Of a stretch of 64,000 nucleotides of DNA, positions 34,440-43,569 are shown one piece after another. Made by a program: the position numbers and the translations under genes. The stretch spans positions 62,001-126,000 of the forward strand of contig NZ_QMFB01000009.1 in assembly GCF_003285015.1 (NCBI RefSeq). Reading direction: 5' to 3'. This DNA comes from Paenibacillus contaminans (GTDB lineage: Bacteria; Bacillota; Bacilli; Paenibacillales; NBRC-103111). The notes under the pieces are model-generated. The model was not told where the DNA came from. It saw only the letters and a program-made list of their open reading frames with translations, and ran no database searches. Positions within the stretch are counted from its first letter, which is position 1. Every line of letters starts with the position of its first letter.

Positions 34440-35077
34440 AAAGACGGATGTACAGAGCTCAACTGAAGGAAAGAACAAAGGAGAAATTCGTCCTGGCTTT
34501 GGAGGAATCCCTCTCCGAGTGGCGGCAGGAGCTCCAGCGGCAAGGGATGCTCGCCGGTTCCCTATTCGAGAAGGGGGACAGCTTGTTTCTTTATTTTGAA
34601 ACGGCAGGCGAAAGCTTCAAGTGGGAATGGCCGGCAGCTTGCCGGGCGATGTTGGAGACGTGGCCCGGGGGAAGCGACGGCACAAGCCGCTTGGTCGTCC
34701 CGATGCTCGATATTTATCACGACGGGGAGGGAGAATCGCCGGAAGCCCGCTGCGAAGACCGGGAACGGATCGGCTCGCTGGCGCGTCTGAAGCCGGAGAT
34801 GTACGGCAGCTACATCTTCTATCATTACGCGAAACAAGAGGAGACGCCGAACAGCTTCAATCCGACCTATATGATCGGAGCGCATGAGGAGGTGATCTTC
34901 TCCTATCACGAACGGCCGGTATCGGCGAGCGCGAGCGGAGTGACGCGAAGAACATGGCCGGCGCCCATCACACCCGATAACTGGCATGACTTGATGCGGC
35001 CGCATTTCATCCCCTGGACGGACGGAGAGCAAGGAGCCGAACTGTGGGTAAAAATGAATGCGCTTTTGACTCTTTGA
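34436..35077 (+). CDS. Small protein, possibly mutarotase-like
   Basis: A 213-residue cytoplasmic protein whose start overlaps the lactonase stop (ATGA). Residues 1-55 (MYRAQLKERTKEKFVLALEE, then GMLAGSLFEKGDSLFLYFE) have the strand-helix-strand pattern of small dimeric alpha/beta-barrel domains, such as L-rhamnose mutarotase, and the first seven residues resemble their opening. The remaining 150 residues have no match that I recognise. A sugar mutarotase fits the operon, because it would supply the right anomer to the dehydrogenase. This is an inference, and a different role is quite possible. Confidence 0.6.
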   Translation: MKRRMYRAQLKERTKEKFVLALEESLSEWRQELQRQGMLAGSLFEKGDSLFLYFETAGESFKWEWPAACRAMLETWPGGSDGTSRLVVPMLDIYHDGEGESPEARCEDRERIGSLARLKPEMYGSYIFYHYAKQEETPNSFNPTYMIGAHEEVIFSYHERPVSASASGVTRRTWPAPITPDNWHDLMRPHFIPWTDGEQGAELWVKMNALLTL

Positions 35078-35081
35078 ATAC

Positions 35082-35120
35082 AAAAACCGGCCAACCTTCA
35101 GAAGGATTGGCCGGTTTTTT
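35082..35120. terminator. Bidirectional terminator between convergent operons
   Basis: AAAAACCGGCCAA pairs with TTGGCCGGTTTTTT across a small loop. It has a T run on each strand and lies between locus B and the regulator of locus C. Confidence 0.92.
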
Positions 35121-35185
35121 CGCTTATATTACAACGGTAAACGGGCTGCTTACGAAGTCGCTTTCTTCAGAAGCGTTTATCCTCG

Positions 35186-37561
35186 TTACATCGATTCCGG
35201 TTCCTCCCGGCTTGCCTCCGCGATCCGGTCCGCCGACTGCAGCAGCCGGTATTGCCCCGGCGTATGCCCCGTGCGCGATTTGAACAGCTTGTTGAAGTAG
35301 CTGACGTTGGAATAACCGATCTCGCGGCAAATGTCCTCCAGCGAATATTTCGGCTGCCGCAGCAGCTCGCAGGCCCTTTTGATCCGAAGATGAATCAAAT
35401 GGTCGTTGATCGTCGTGCCCGTCGCTTCCTTGAAGATGCGGCTCAAGAAGGACGTGCTGCGCTGCACGTGCTCGGCGACCGTTTCGATCGTAATGTTGTT
35501 GTTATAGTTTTTGTCCATAAACTCGGTTGCGAGCTGCAGCGTAACGTCGTTCAGCTTCAGCCGCTTCTCCCGGTTGTGCTCGATAATTTGGGCGCACATC
35601 TCCAGCAAACGCGTCTCCATATCGCGAAGCGTCTGAATGCCGGACAGTACGAACGGCCGGTCGCCGAACACGATGGTCATATCGCCCCCGGTTTGAACAA
35701 GCGTTTTCACGATCTCCCCGCTTAGCTGAAAGAAGAGCTGCTGAACGTTTGCTTTCCCCAGCTTGCGTGCGGTCACCTCCTGCGTGATCCGGCCGATGAT
35801 CGCCGCGCATTCCTCCTCGTTCAGCTGCAGCAGCGCTTGAAGCAGCTTCGTCTCCAGCTCGTACGGATAAAAGTAGGTCTGCTCATCCTGTTTCCAGCTG
35901 CTGACGATCGCATAGGGCACGATTTCGCCCTTGCCGACATACATTTTGAGGCTGAGCGCCTCAATCGACTCCTCATAGGCCGACTGGACCGACTGCACGC
36001 CGGAGCTGATGCGGCTGATGCCGATCGTCGCGGTTATCCCGTAACGGCTCTCCATATGCAGCTGAAGCTTTCTTGCAAGCTCGGCCGGGAGCTCGTCTTG
36101 TCCGGACGGCACGGCATGGATGATGACGATCCGTTCGTCGTCTCTGGCGAAAATTTCGCCTTCGATTTCGGCTCCGAACTCTTCGATCAAGCCATATTGA
36201 AACAGGTGAAAACGAAGCTTGCCGGTCGAGTCGTTAAGCAGCGCCTGCTCTTCCAGCTCCTCTAACTCTACGGTAAGGATGGCAAACCGCGCAAAATCCA
36301 GCTTCAGTCCGAGAAGCTCCGATGCATCCTTCTCTTGCTCTCCGCTCTGCGGGGAAACCGCCCGCCCCTTGATGAGGTCGCTCAAATATTTTTCCTTGAT
36401 CGCCGAACGGTTTGCTCCAAGCAGCGTTTCCATCCGCTCTTTCTCGCTCAGAATGGCTTCCCGGCTATGCCGGAGCCGTTCGAAGGATTGCCGGATGAAG
36501 CTTGCTTCGTCCGCGGCCGGCGGGGAGGCGGATTCCGGGCCGGCGCCTTCGCCGGGGGAAGGGACGGATGCCGCGTTGGAGCCGCTGATATAAGCAAGGA
36601 CGCCTTTAAGCGGGCGGTACAGCCTCTGCGATATATAAAACGACAAGAGGACGGCGGCCGTGACGTAAAGTCCGGAAACGGCTATCACAAGCATTTTAAT
36701 GCGGTTAAGGCCCTGAAGCAGGACGGAGCGCTCGGTTAAATTGACGAATTTCCATCCGGTCAAATCGGAAGTCGTATAAGTTACGATCCATCGGCTATCG
36801 TCTTCATACGATCCGTTGCCGGGCGAAGACAACGCTTCCGTATCAAGCTGGGAGATCAGCGCCGCCGCTTCGTCGGTTTCGCTGTAGAGCAGCTCGCCTA
36901 ACGGTCCGAGGACAAGCGTCGTTCCCTTCTTGTTGCGGTAATGGCCGAGATAGTCTTTAAAAAGCGCGTCGAGCTTCAAATTGATGAGAATGGCGCCTTC
37001 GACCGGGCCGATGAGCGGCATTTTCTGCATTAAACTGGTGGCAAGCTTGCCCTGAGCAGTACCGCTCGAACGATCGGTGAGCCATACCGTCCGGCTCCCG
37101 GTTTCTTGGCTCATCTCCGGCAGCCACGAACGGTCGGAGAACGAAGACAAGGATGACGTTTTCATATCGGGACGGGAGGTTAGAACGAGATCGAGCTTGC
37201 CGTAGGCGAGATAGATGGAGTCGATGTACGGACTCAGCTTTTGCTGCTCCTCCAGAACCCTGGACAAATCGATCAGCGAGGCGACGCTCAGTTTGTCGTT
37301 AATTGTGTGGTAAAGGTAAGACTGGGTCATCATCATGCTCGAGGCGATATTTTTCATGGCGTGCAGTTCTTTATGAATCAGCTCCCGCTGCTGCTCCAAA
37401 ATCGATTTGTTGTATTCGATCGAGTTCTGAATGTTCGTATCGGCGGAAATCATGTACGTGATCGAGGATATGAGGATGACGGTGACAATGACGATTGCCG
37501 TCATGGAGAGCAATAGCTTGACGAATAACGAGCGGTTTCGAATCAACTGGCGACCGGACAT
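35186..37561 (-). CDS. Membrane-bound AraC-type regulator (YesS-like)
   Basis: A 791-residue regulator. A membrane helix at about 12-34 and another near 288-310 flank an outside sensor domain of some 250 residues. After the membrane come a cytoplasmic linker region and, in the last 100 residues, two helix-turn-helix motifs (VAEHVQRSTSFLSRIFKEA and ICREIGYSNVSYFNKLFKSR, then HTPGQYR). The family controls adjacent ABC sugar-transport genes. AAGGAGGG precedes the ATG; the longer in-frame opening has no site. It is divergent from the binding-protein gene at 37863, its likely target. Confidence 0.93.
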   Translation of the reverse strand: MSGRQLIRNRSLFVKLLLSMTAIVIVTVILISSITYMISADTNIQNSIEYNKSILEQQRELIHKELHAMKNIASSMMMTQSYLYHTINDKLSVASLIDLSRVLEEQQKLSPYIDSIYLAYGKLDLVLTSRPDMKTSSLSSFSDRSWLPEMSQETGSRTVWLTDRSSGTAQGKLATSLMQKMPLIGPVEGAILINLKLDALFKDYLGHYRNKKGTTLVLGPLGELLYSETDEAAALISQLDTEALSSPGNGSYEDDSRWIVTYTTSDLTGWKFVNLTERSVLLQGLNRIKMLVIAVSGLYVTAAVLLSFYISQRLYRPLKGVLAYISGSNAASVPSPGEGAGPESASPPAADEASFIRQSFERLRHSREAILSEKERMETLLGANRSAIKEKYLSDLIKGRAVSPQSGEQEKDASELLGLKLDFARFAILTVELEELEEQALLNDSTGKLRFHLFQYGLIEEFGAEIEGEIFARDDERIVIIHAVPSGQDELPAELARKLQLHMESRYGITATIGISRISSGVQSVQSAYEESIEALSLKMYVGKGEIVPYAIVSSWKQDEQTYFYPYELETKLLQALLQLNEEECAAIIGRITQEVTARKLGKANVQQLFFQLSGEIVKTLVQTGGDMTIVFGDRPFVLSGIQTLRDMETRLLEMCAQIIEHNREKRLKLNDVTLQLATEFMDKNYNNNITIETVAEHVQRSTSFLSRIFKEATGTTINDHLIHLRIKRACELLRQPKYSLEDICREIGYSNVSYFNKLFKSRTGHTPGQYRLLQSADRIAEASREEPESM

Positions 37562-37580
37562 CCTGACCCTCCTTCGAGTT

Positions 37581-37594
37581 TGATAGCGTTTACA
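37581..37594. promoter_or_regulatory. cre-like box upstream of the YesS-like gene
   Basis: TGATAGCGTTTACA matches the catabolite-responsive consensus TGWAANCGNTNWCA with one mismatch. It lies 20 bases before the start codon of the divergent regulator gene, probably in its leader. Confidence 0.55.
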
Positions 37595-37753
37595 AGGTTG
37601 TGCGGATACCAGACACGGCACCACGCAAATTATAGCATAGATTGAAGGGGCGGAAAGGCGGGACGCGAAAAACATACGAAAAATCGGATAACATAATAGC
37701 CATAAATCCGCGCCAAAAGGGAAAAACATAACGAAAATCGAATGAAATCATTG

Positions 37754-37791
37754 TGAAATCGCTTGCAGCAGGATAACGTAAATGATGTAAT
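37754..37791 (+). promoter_or_regulatory. Promoter of the locus C transporter with overlapping cre-like box
   Basis: TGAAATCGCTTGCA at 37754-37767 matches the cre consensus with one mismatch. It overlaps a -35-like TTGCAG at 37763, which is followed after 17 bases by TGTAAT at 37786. A CcpA complex bound here would block the polymerase, so repression by preferred sugars is likely. Confidence 0.68.
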
Positions 37792-37862
37792 CGTTCCCAA
37801 TCCCGGCCGGGTCAGCATATCGGGGAACGTCTTTCAATCAAGCCAAGCAGGGGGAGATTGCG

Positions 37863-39422
37863 TTGCCTAATAAAATGAAGACCGTAGGCGTTGCCGTCCT
37901 GGCTGCCAGTATGGCGGCAGGCGTATTAAGCGGATGTTCCGCAGAGAAGAAGAACAGTTCCGAAACGAGCCAGCCGAGCGGTTCCGCCCAGCCGGCCAAA
38001 CCGATCGAAATTACGTGGGGGGTTCACTTTCAGGCGGCGGCTGTCGTTGCCGATACGCAAGTGCAGAAGTGGCTGGAGCAAAAATTCAATGTCAAAATCA
38101 AACCGGTCAAGGTGACCGACGCCAGCATCGCATCCGGCGAAATACCGGACCTGTTCATGCTCGGCGATCCCTCTAACGTATCCGCTTACCAGGCTCAAGG
38201 GGTGCTCATGAGTATCGACCCGAACATGGTAAAGGAGAAGATGCCGGAATATTATAAGGACGTCGAGCAGGCTAAGGCGTTGTTCCAGACGGTTACGTTC
38301 GGCGACAAGCTGTGGGCGGTTCCGATGTTCATCGATTTGAAGCCTTACGATCTCACGATGCTGTGGCGCAAGGATTGGCTCGACAAGGCCGGCATTGCGA
38401 AGCTTCCGGAGACGCTCGACGAGTTCGAGAAAGCCGTTTACGCCTTCGCCAAGAACGATCCGGACGGAAACGGCAAAAACGACACGTACGGCTTGACCGG
38501 TACGGCGACGTCGACCTGGTCTTCCGGCTTTTATTCGATATTCGGCGCATTCGGCGTCGAGCCCACCATGTGGCAGGAGAAGAACGGACAAATCGTCAAC
38601 GGGTCCGTCATGCCGGAGGCGAAGGACGCTCTCGCGAAGCTGCGCCAATGGTATTCCGACGGCGTCATCGATCCCGAGTTTATTACCGATACGCAGGATT
38701 CGTACCGCAAAAAGCTCTATAACGGCCGGATCGGCGTCATTGAGGAGCAGATCGGCAAAGCCGCGCTTGCCGACGGGGCGACGATCGTCGCCATGAAGGA
38801 CATCAACCCTAACGCCAAGCTCGAGCTCGGCAAAAATCCGAAAGGCCCCGGCGGCAGCGGGAGCTGGGATTGGGGAATCAAGAGCAATTATGTCGTGTTC
38901 GGCAGCAAGGTGAAGGACGACCCCGCGAAGATGAACAAAATTTTCGAAATTTTGCGGGCGGAGAGCAGCGACGAAGAGACGATCAATATGACGAGCATGG
39001 GCGTGAAAGGGACGCATTGGGACTTTGCGGTCAGCGGAGCGTCCTCAGGCGCGACCAAGTTTCTGACCGGCTTCGAGAAGCAGGAGCAGCGCGATGCGAT
39101 CGGCGCACGCTTGTTCTCGATGGGTAATATTACGACGCGCAGCTACCGCGACAAATATTCGAATCCGAAGCTGAACGAAGCCGTTCGCACGTACTCGTCC
39201 GCACCGAACTGGACCGATGCGCTGCTGTTCGCGGCGCTGCCGTCGGACGGCAAATATAAGAAGGATTTAACGGCGCTAACGCAAAGGTATTTCGCCCAAT
39301 TCATCAGCGGGGAAATTCCGCTCAGCGATTTCGATAAATATGTGACGGAATGGAAAGCGAAAGGCGGAGACGAGCTGACTAAAGAAGCGAACGAGATGTA
39401 TCAGAAGCAGTTTAAAAAATAA
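37863..39422 (+). CDS. Extracellular solute-binding lipoprotein (LipO/YtcQ-like)
   Basis: A 519-residue sugar-binding protein of an ABC importer. The signal peptide ends in the lipobox LSGC, with Cys near residue 25, so the mature protein is lipid-anchored outside the membrane. The KPIEITWGVHF strand begins the mature fold. There are many Trp and Tyr residues, and a DPDGNGKNDTYGLTG calcium-loop-like segment common in this group. The start is TTG 37863 with GGGGGAGA seven bases upstream. Two permease genes follow, and no ATPase gene is in the window. Proteins of this family use the shared MsmX-type ATPase. Confidence 0.94.
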   Translation: MPNKMKTVGVAVLAASMAAGVLSGCSAEKKNSSETSQPSGSAQPAKPIEITWGVHFQAAAVVADTQVQKWLEQKFNVKIKPVKVTDASIASGEIPDLFMLGDPSNVSAYQAQGVLMSIDPNMVKEKMPEYYKDVEQAKALFQTVTFGDKLWAVPMFIDLKPYDLTMLWRKDWLDKAGIAKLPETLDEFEKAVYAFAKNDPDGNGKNDTYGLTGTATSTWSSGFYSIFGAFGVEPTMWQEKNGQIVNGSVMPEAKDALAKLRQWYSDGVIDPEFITDTQDSYRKKLYNGRIGVIEEQIGKAALADGATIVAMKDINPNAKLELGKNPKGPGGSGSWDWGIKSNYVVFGSKVKDDPAKMNKIFEILRAESSDEETINMTSMGVKGTHWDFAVSGASSGATKFLTGFEKQEQRDAIGARLFSMGNITTRSYRDKYSNPKLNEAVRTYSSAPNWTDALLFAALPSDGKYKKDLTALTQRYFAQFISGEIPLSDFDKYVTEWKAKGGDELTKEANEMYQKQFKK

Positions 39423-39520
39423 TCGGCTTGCGAAGCGATTCCACGCTCCCGGGGCAGAGGCGGCCTGCCTCTGCCCGAGAGGGGGCGGATCGAATCCGGC
39501 TTGAGGATGTGCGGAGTGGA

Positions 39521-40420
39521 ATGAAGACTATCATGAGGCATCGGGAGCTGTTTGCGCTCTATTTGTTTGCGTTTGCCTTTTTCCTTGTGTTTAAGTACGG
39601 CCCGATCTACGGGGTGATGATCGCCTTCAAAGATTTTCGCATTGCCGACGGCATCTGGGGAAGTCCGTGGGTCGGATTGAAGCATTTTGAAACCTTGTTT
39701 CAAACAGCCGATTTTTACCGTTTACTGAAAAATACGCTGCTGCTGAACCTGTATTTGCTGCTGTTCGCCTTCCCGGCCCCGATCCTGCTTGCGCTGCTGC
39801 TGAACGAGGTCCGGTCCCGCTTTTTTCAGCGCTTTATCCAAACGACGATGTATTTGCCGCATTTTGTCTCGTGGGTCATTATGTCGGGTCTCGTCATCTA
39901 CTTCCTGTCGCCGACGACGGGCGTCGTGGCCGAAATCGTCGGGTGGTTCGGAGGAAAGCCGGTTTTTTATATGGGGCAGAAGGAGTATTTTCGCTCGATC
40001 GTCGTCGGTTCGGCCATTCTGAAGGATATCGGGTGGGGGTCGATCATCTATTTCGCCGCGCTGTCGGGCATTCACCCGGAGCTTCACGAGTCGGCGAAAA
40101 TCGACGGAGCGAACCGCTGGCAGCGCATCGTTCACATCAATATCCCGTCGATTATGCCGACGGTTGCGATTATGTTCATTCTCAGCCTCGGCGGCTTTTT
40201 GAGCGCAAATTTCGAACAGATCATCAACTTGCTCAATCCCGTCACCTACGAAACCGGAGATGTGATCGACACTTACGTGTACCGCGTCGGTCTTCAGCAA
40301 TTCCAGTACAGCTATACCGCTGCGATCGGCTTGTTCAAATCGCTGGTAGGGCTGCTGCTGATCCTGGGAGCGAACTTTACGGTACGGAGGCTGAGCCGCG
40401 GGGAGAGCGGTTTATGGTAG
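39521..40420 (+). CDS. ABC sugar permease, LplB family
   Basis: A 299-residue membrane protein with six helices. The ATPase-contact loop reads ALSGIHPELHESAKIDGANR, the EAA motif of sugar permeases, and GVMIAFKDF near the N-terminus is typical of the LplB group. I chose ATG 39521, with GGAG just before it; the frame is open further left but without a clear site. It works with the YtcP-type permease that follows and the preceding lipoprotein. Confidence 0.92.
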   Translation: MKTIMRHRELFALYLFAFAFFLVFKYGPIYGVMIAFKDFRIADGIWGSPWVGLKHFETLFQTADFYRLLKNTLLLNLYLLLFAFPAPILLALLLNEVRSRFFQRFIQTTMYLPHFVSWVIMSGLVIYFLSPTTGVVAEIVGWFGGKPVFYMGQKEYFRSIVVGSAILKDIGWGSIIYFAALSGIHPELHESAKIDGANRWQRIVHINIPSIMPTVAIMFILSLGGFLSANFEQIINLLNPVTYETGDVIDTYVYRVGLQQFQYSYTAAIGLFKSLVGLLLILGANFTVRRLSRGESGLW

Positions 40421-40433
40421 GAGGATTCGCAGC

Positions 40434-41303
40434 ATGAGAACCGGAAATTGGCAGGATAAGCTGACAGTCAGCTTGATTTATATTGTACTGGGCGTACTCG
40501 CGATTATTGTCGTCTACCCGTTCATCCACGTATTTTCGGTATCGCTTAGCGGCAGGGGGGAGGCGCTGCGCAACGGTTTCCATTGGATTCCGAGGCAGCC
40601 TACCTTCGTTCCTTATCGGGAGCTGCTGACCTATCCGTTTATATGGACGGGGTACGGGAATACGCTGTTTCGCATGGTTGTCGGGACGCTTTTGACGCTG
40701 ATCGTCACCATATGCGCCGCCTACCCGCTGTCCCGCAGGGAGTTTCCATGGAAGCGGGTGCTCGTGATGCTGCTGCTGTTTACGATGATATTCGACGGAG
40801 GGATCGTGCCGAATTATCTCCTCATGAAGGAGCTGCATCTGCTCAATACGCGCTGGGTATACGTGCTGCCGCAGGCGGCTAACGCGTTTCAGGTGCTGGT
40901 CATGATCTCGTTCTTCCGTTCGGTGCCGGACGCGCTGATCGAGGCGGCCCGGATCGACGGCGCGCGCGATCTGCGCATCCTCACCCGGATTATACTGCCG
41001 CTGTCGATGCCTGTATTGGTAACGATCGGCCTCTGGTCGCTCGTTTATCACATCAACGCCTTTATGGACAACTTGCTTTACGTGACCGATCAAACGAAAT
41101 TCGTCCTTCAGCAGATCGTCCGCCAAATTCTCATCGAGAATCGGCTCGATCCGTTTACGACGGCCGTGAACGAAGTGCCGCCCGCGCCGGAAAGTTTGAA
41201 GATGGCGGCGGTGATCGTTTCCGCGTTTCCGGTGCTGGTGCTGTATCCGTTCCTGCTCCGGTATTTTGAGAAAGGCACGATGATCGGCTCGGTGAAAGGG
41301 TAG
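40434..41303 (+). CDS. ABC sugar permease, YtcP family
   Basis: A 289-residue membrane protein with six helices. The EAA loop is FFRSVPDALIEAARIDGARD, and the protein ends with LLRYFEKGTMIGSVKG, a typical YtcP tail. TAGGAGG lies before the ATG and the gap from the first permease is 13 bases. It completes the membrane channel of the locus C importer. Confidence 0.94.
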   Translation: MRTGNWQDKLTVSLIYIVLGVLAIIVVYPFIHVFSVSLSGRGEALRNGFHWIPRQPTFVPYRELLTYPFIWTGYGNTLFRMVVGTLLTLIVTICAAYPLSRREFPWKRVLVMLLLFTMIFDGGIVPNYLLMKELHLLNTRWVYVLPQAANAFQVLVMISFFRSVPDALIEAARIDGARDLRILTRIILPLSMPVLVTIGLWSLVYHINAFMDNLLYVTDQTKFVLQQIVRQILIENRLDPFTTAVNEVPPAPESLKMAAVIVSAFPVLVLYPFLLRYFEKGTMIGSVKG

Positions 41304-41373
41304 GCGGGTCCGGTCTGCTGGGCATTGTGATAGTTTCCTATGGCCGAAGAAAGTAGCATTCAAAAATGATGAG

Positions 41374-41417
41374 GCGAAGCGATTGCCGCCATTACGGCGA
41401 AATCGCTTCGTTTTTTT
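41374..41417 (+). terminator. Terminator of the locus C transporter operon
   Basis: GCGAAGCGATT pairs with AATCGCTTCG, with an inner GCCG/CGGC stem, and is followed by seven T residues. Confidence 0.85.
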
Positions 41418-41595
41418 GGTCGATGCACCTTTATGAAAGCAACAACTTTGAATACATATTCGCAAATTTCAATCTGTCGGATAGACTCATAAGCGCACGG
41501 TCGACGCATAACGTAAAGATTTCATGCGCGATATCAAGTGTTTGCTTCCATAACTGTGTCTTCAACAAGCCATAGTTCTGAGCTTGATTGGCTGC

Positions 41596-41831
41596 TAACT
41601 GGAAAACCTCCAGTTATTTATGGGGAAAATCGCAATTTCGGAGAAATAACTAGAAAAACTCCAGTTAAAAATCGACGATTGGCCCATTATAAGGGTTTTC
41701 TCTTGAACTAACTGGAGGAAATCCAGCTAATTTCTAAAAATAGTCGAAAAGTGCTTAAATAACTGGAGGAAATCCAGTTAGTTCCTAAACATGGTGGAAA
41801 GGCGCTTAACTAACTGGACGAAATCCAGTTA
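41596..41831. repeat. Tandem array of a 21-bp palindrome at about 51-bp spacing
   Basis: Five palindromes of form TAACTGGA-N5-TCCAGTTA start at 41596, 41647, 41709, 41760 and 41811, that is 51, 62, 51 and 51 bases apart. A weak further copy lies near 42083. The DNA between them contains the drifting pattern TTTCTAAA...GAAAAGTGCTTAA. The array lies in a 1-kb gap without genes between the locus C terminator and locus D. Confidence 0.88.
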
Positions 41832-42313
41832 GTTTCTAAAAACGGTATAACATTACTTAAATAGTTTTAGAAAAGAGACTATCGATTAAATGCGGACGAT
41901 TTTTGAAGCCACCCCTCAAAGCCTCTCAGATCGATAAGTATTGTATAGTAAACCCCAAATTCCGAGAAGTAAATCGCTCTAAACAGCTAAATTCGGCGGG
42001 TTAAGCGGGGCGTAGAATGTATCCTGAATGATTCGACAGCCTTGAAAGTCCAATTAATTCCTAAAACAGCAGAAAAACGCTCAATAACCGTAGGAATGCA
42101 GTTAGCCCCCCAACTTCTCCGTCGTGTTGATCCGTGCGAGACAATCATCCCCTCCTCAGCCGCATACGGTTTCACTCCTCTGTTTGAGCAAGTAACATTC
42201 GCATTGAAGAAAACATAGAATCGTACAAAAGAAAGTGGTTTTGTATATCGCCATTTTCCCTTCCGGCGTCTTACACTAAAGATAGTTAAAAAAGCAAGCA
42301 GGAGGGGATAAAC
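41832..42313. other. Gene-free region upstream of locus D
   Basis: Nearly 500 bases, AT-richer than the surroundings, with no convincing gene on either strand. It should hold the promoter of the amidohydrolase gene, but no clear pair of boxes was found. Confidence 0.5.
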
Positions 42314-43369
42314 ATGGCAGCACCGATGAAAGTGATCGACTGCGACGTGCATAACATGCTAAGGAGCAGCGCGGATTTGGTTCCCTATTTGAAGGAGCCC
42401 TGGAAAAGCATGATCGCCAGCTTCGGCGTGCATATGCCCGGCACGTATTCGTCGCCGATCGGGGTAATGCGCAAGGATGCGGTACCTCCGGGAGGCGGTA
42501 TCGCCGCATCCGACCCGGACTATCTTGTCGAGCAGCTGGTCAAGCCGTACAACATGGAATACGCCATTCTGACCGGGGGGCTGTATGCGGTCAACGTGCA
42601 TCCGGATCCCGACTACGCGGCCGCCGTCGCTTCAGCGTACAACGATTATTTGATCGCGGAATGGCTGCCGCGCCACCCGAGCTTCAAGGGGGCGATGATC
42701 GTGCCGGTCCAGGACCCGCAGCAAGCGGTTCGCGAAATCGACCGTATCGGACCGCACCCGGATATTGTGGAAATCATGCTGGCCAGCGCCTCGCCGATTC
42801 CTTACGGCAACCGCTTCTACCATCCGATCTACGAAGCGGCCGAGCGGCACGGATTGCCCATAGGCATCCATCCGGGGTCGGAAGGGGGCGGTATTTCCGC
42901 TCCCCCTACGGCCGCAGGCTATCCGACCAACTACCTGCAGTGGCATACGTCGCTGTCGCAAAATTTTATGGCGCATCTGATCAGCTTGGTCTGCGAGGGC
43001 GTCTTCGAGAAATTTCCGCGTCTTCGTTTCGTGCTCGTGGAGGGTGGCGTCGCCTGGCTGCCGCACTTGATGTGGCGCTTGGACAAAAACTACAAAGCGC
43101 TGCGCTGGACGGTGCCCTGGCTGAAAAAAATGCCGAGCGAATATATTCGTGAAAATTGCTTCCTTACGACACAGCCGATTGAGGAGCCCGAGGATTTCGA
43201 GCAGCTGAAGCAAATATTCGATATGATCGACGCCGAACGCATGCTGCTCTTCTCCAGCGACTACCCGCACTGGGATTTCGACGATCCGACGCATATTTTG
43301 CGGCGGCTGCCGGAGGAATCGCGGCGGCGCATTTTTTATCAAAATGCGAAGGAATTGTACAATTTGTAA
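42314..43369 (+). CDS. Metal-dependent amidohydrolase, ACMSD/LigW-like (COG2159)
   Basis: A 351-residue TIM-barrel enzyme. The DxH metal motif is at residues 11-13 (DCDVHN), a His is in GIHPGSEG, and the Asp is in LLFSSDYPHWDFD. That order is shared by non-oxidative decarboxylases, such as 5-carboxyvanillate decarboxylase, and by related hydrolases. There is no signal peptide. AGGAGGGG precedes the ATG. A close paralog lies at 45733, with a LamG-like gene, an AraC gene and a Rieske gene between. Whether it hydrolyses or decarboxylates cannot be decided here. Confidence 0.88.
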   Translation: MAAPMKVIDCDVHNMLRSSADLVPYLKEPWKSMIASFGVHMPGTYSSPIGVMRKDAVPPGGGIAASDPDYLVEQLVKPYNMEYAILTGGLYAVNVHPDPDYAAAVASAYNDYLIAEWLPRHPSFKGAMIVPVQDPQQAVREIDRIGPHPDIVEIMLASASPIPYGNRFYHPIYEAAERHGLPIGIHPGSEGGGISAPPTAAGYPTNYLQWHTSLSQNFMAHLISLVCEGVFEKFPRLRFVLVEGGVAWLPHLMWRLDKNYKALRWTVPWLKKMPSEYIRENCFLTTQPIEEPEDFEQLKQIFDMIDAERMLLFSSDYPHWDFDDPTHILRRLPEESRRRIFYQNAKELYNL

Positions 43370-43569
43370 GGAGCGCTGCTCGAAATGAATGATATAGAAT
43401 CGTCCAAACGGAAAAAGCGTTGTCGACAGCAACCTATGCGTTGATTGACTAGCCGCTATCCCAATACGCGCTTCTTCCGGCGCGCGTTGCGGCATTGCAT
43501 GGCGGTGTCGTTATGCCGCATACGGGTACATGGGCAATTGAGCATAATCGAGGTAAAGGAGGGCGAGCC

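Noticed and set aside
41366..41575. 69-codon frame after the locus C permeases
   Set aside because: It begins within the terminator stem and has no ribosome site or homologous look.
41596..41831. CRISPR array
   Set aside because: The repeated element is a palindrome and the sequence between copies is itself a drifting repeat, so there are no unique spacers and no cas genes.
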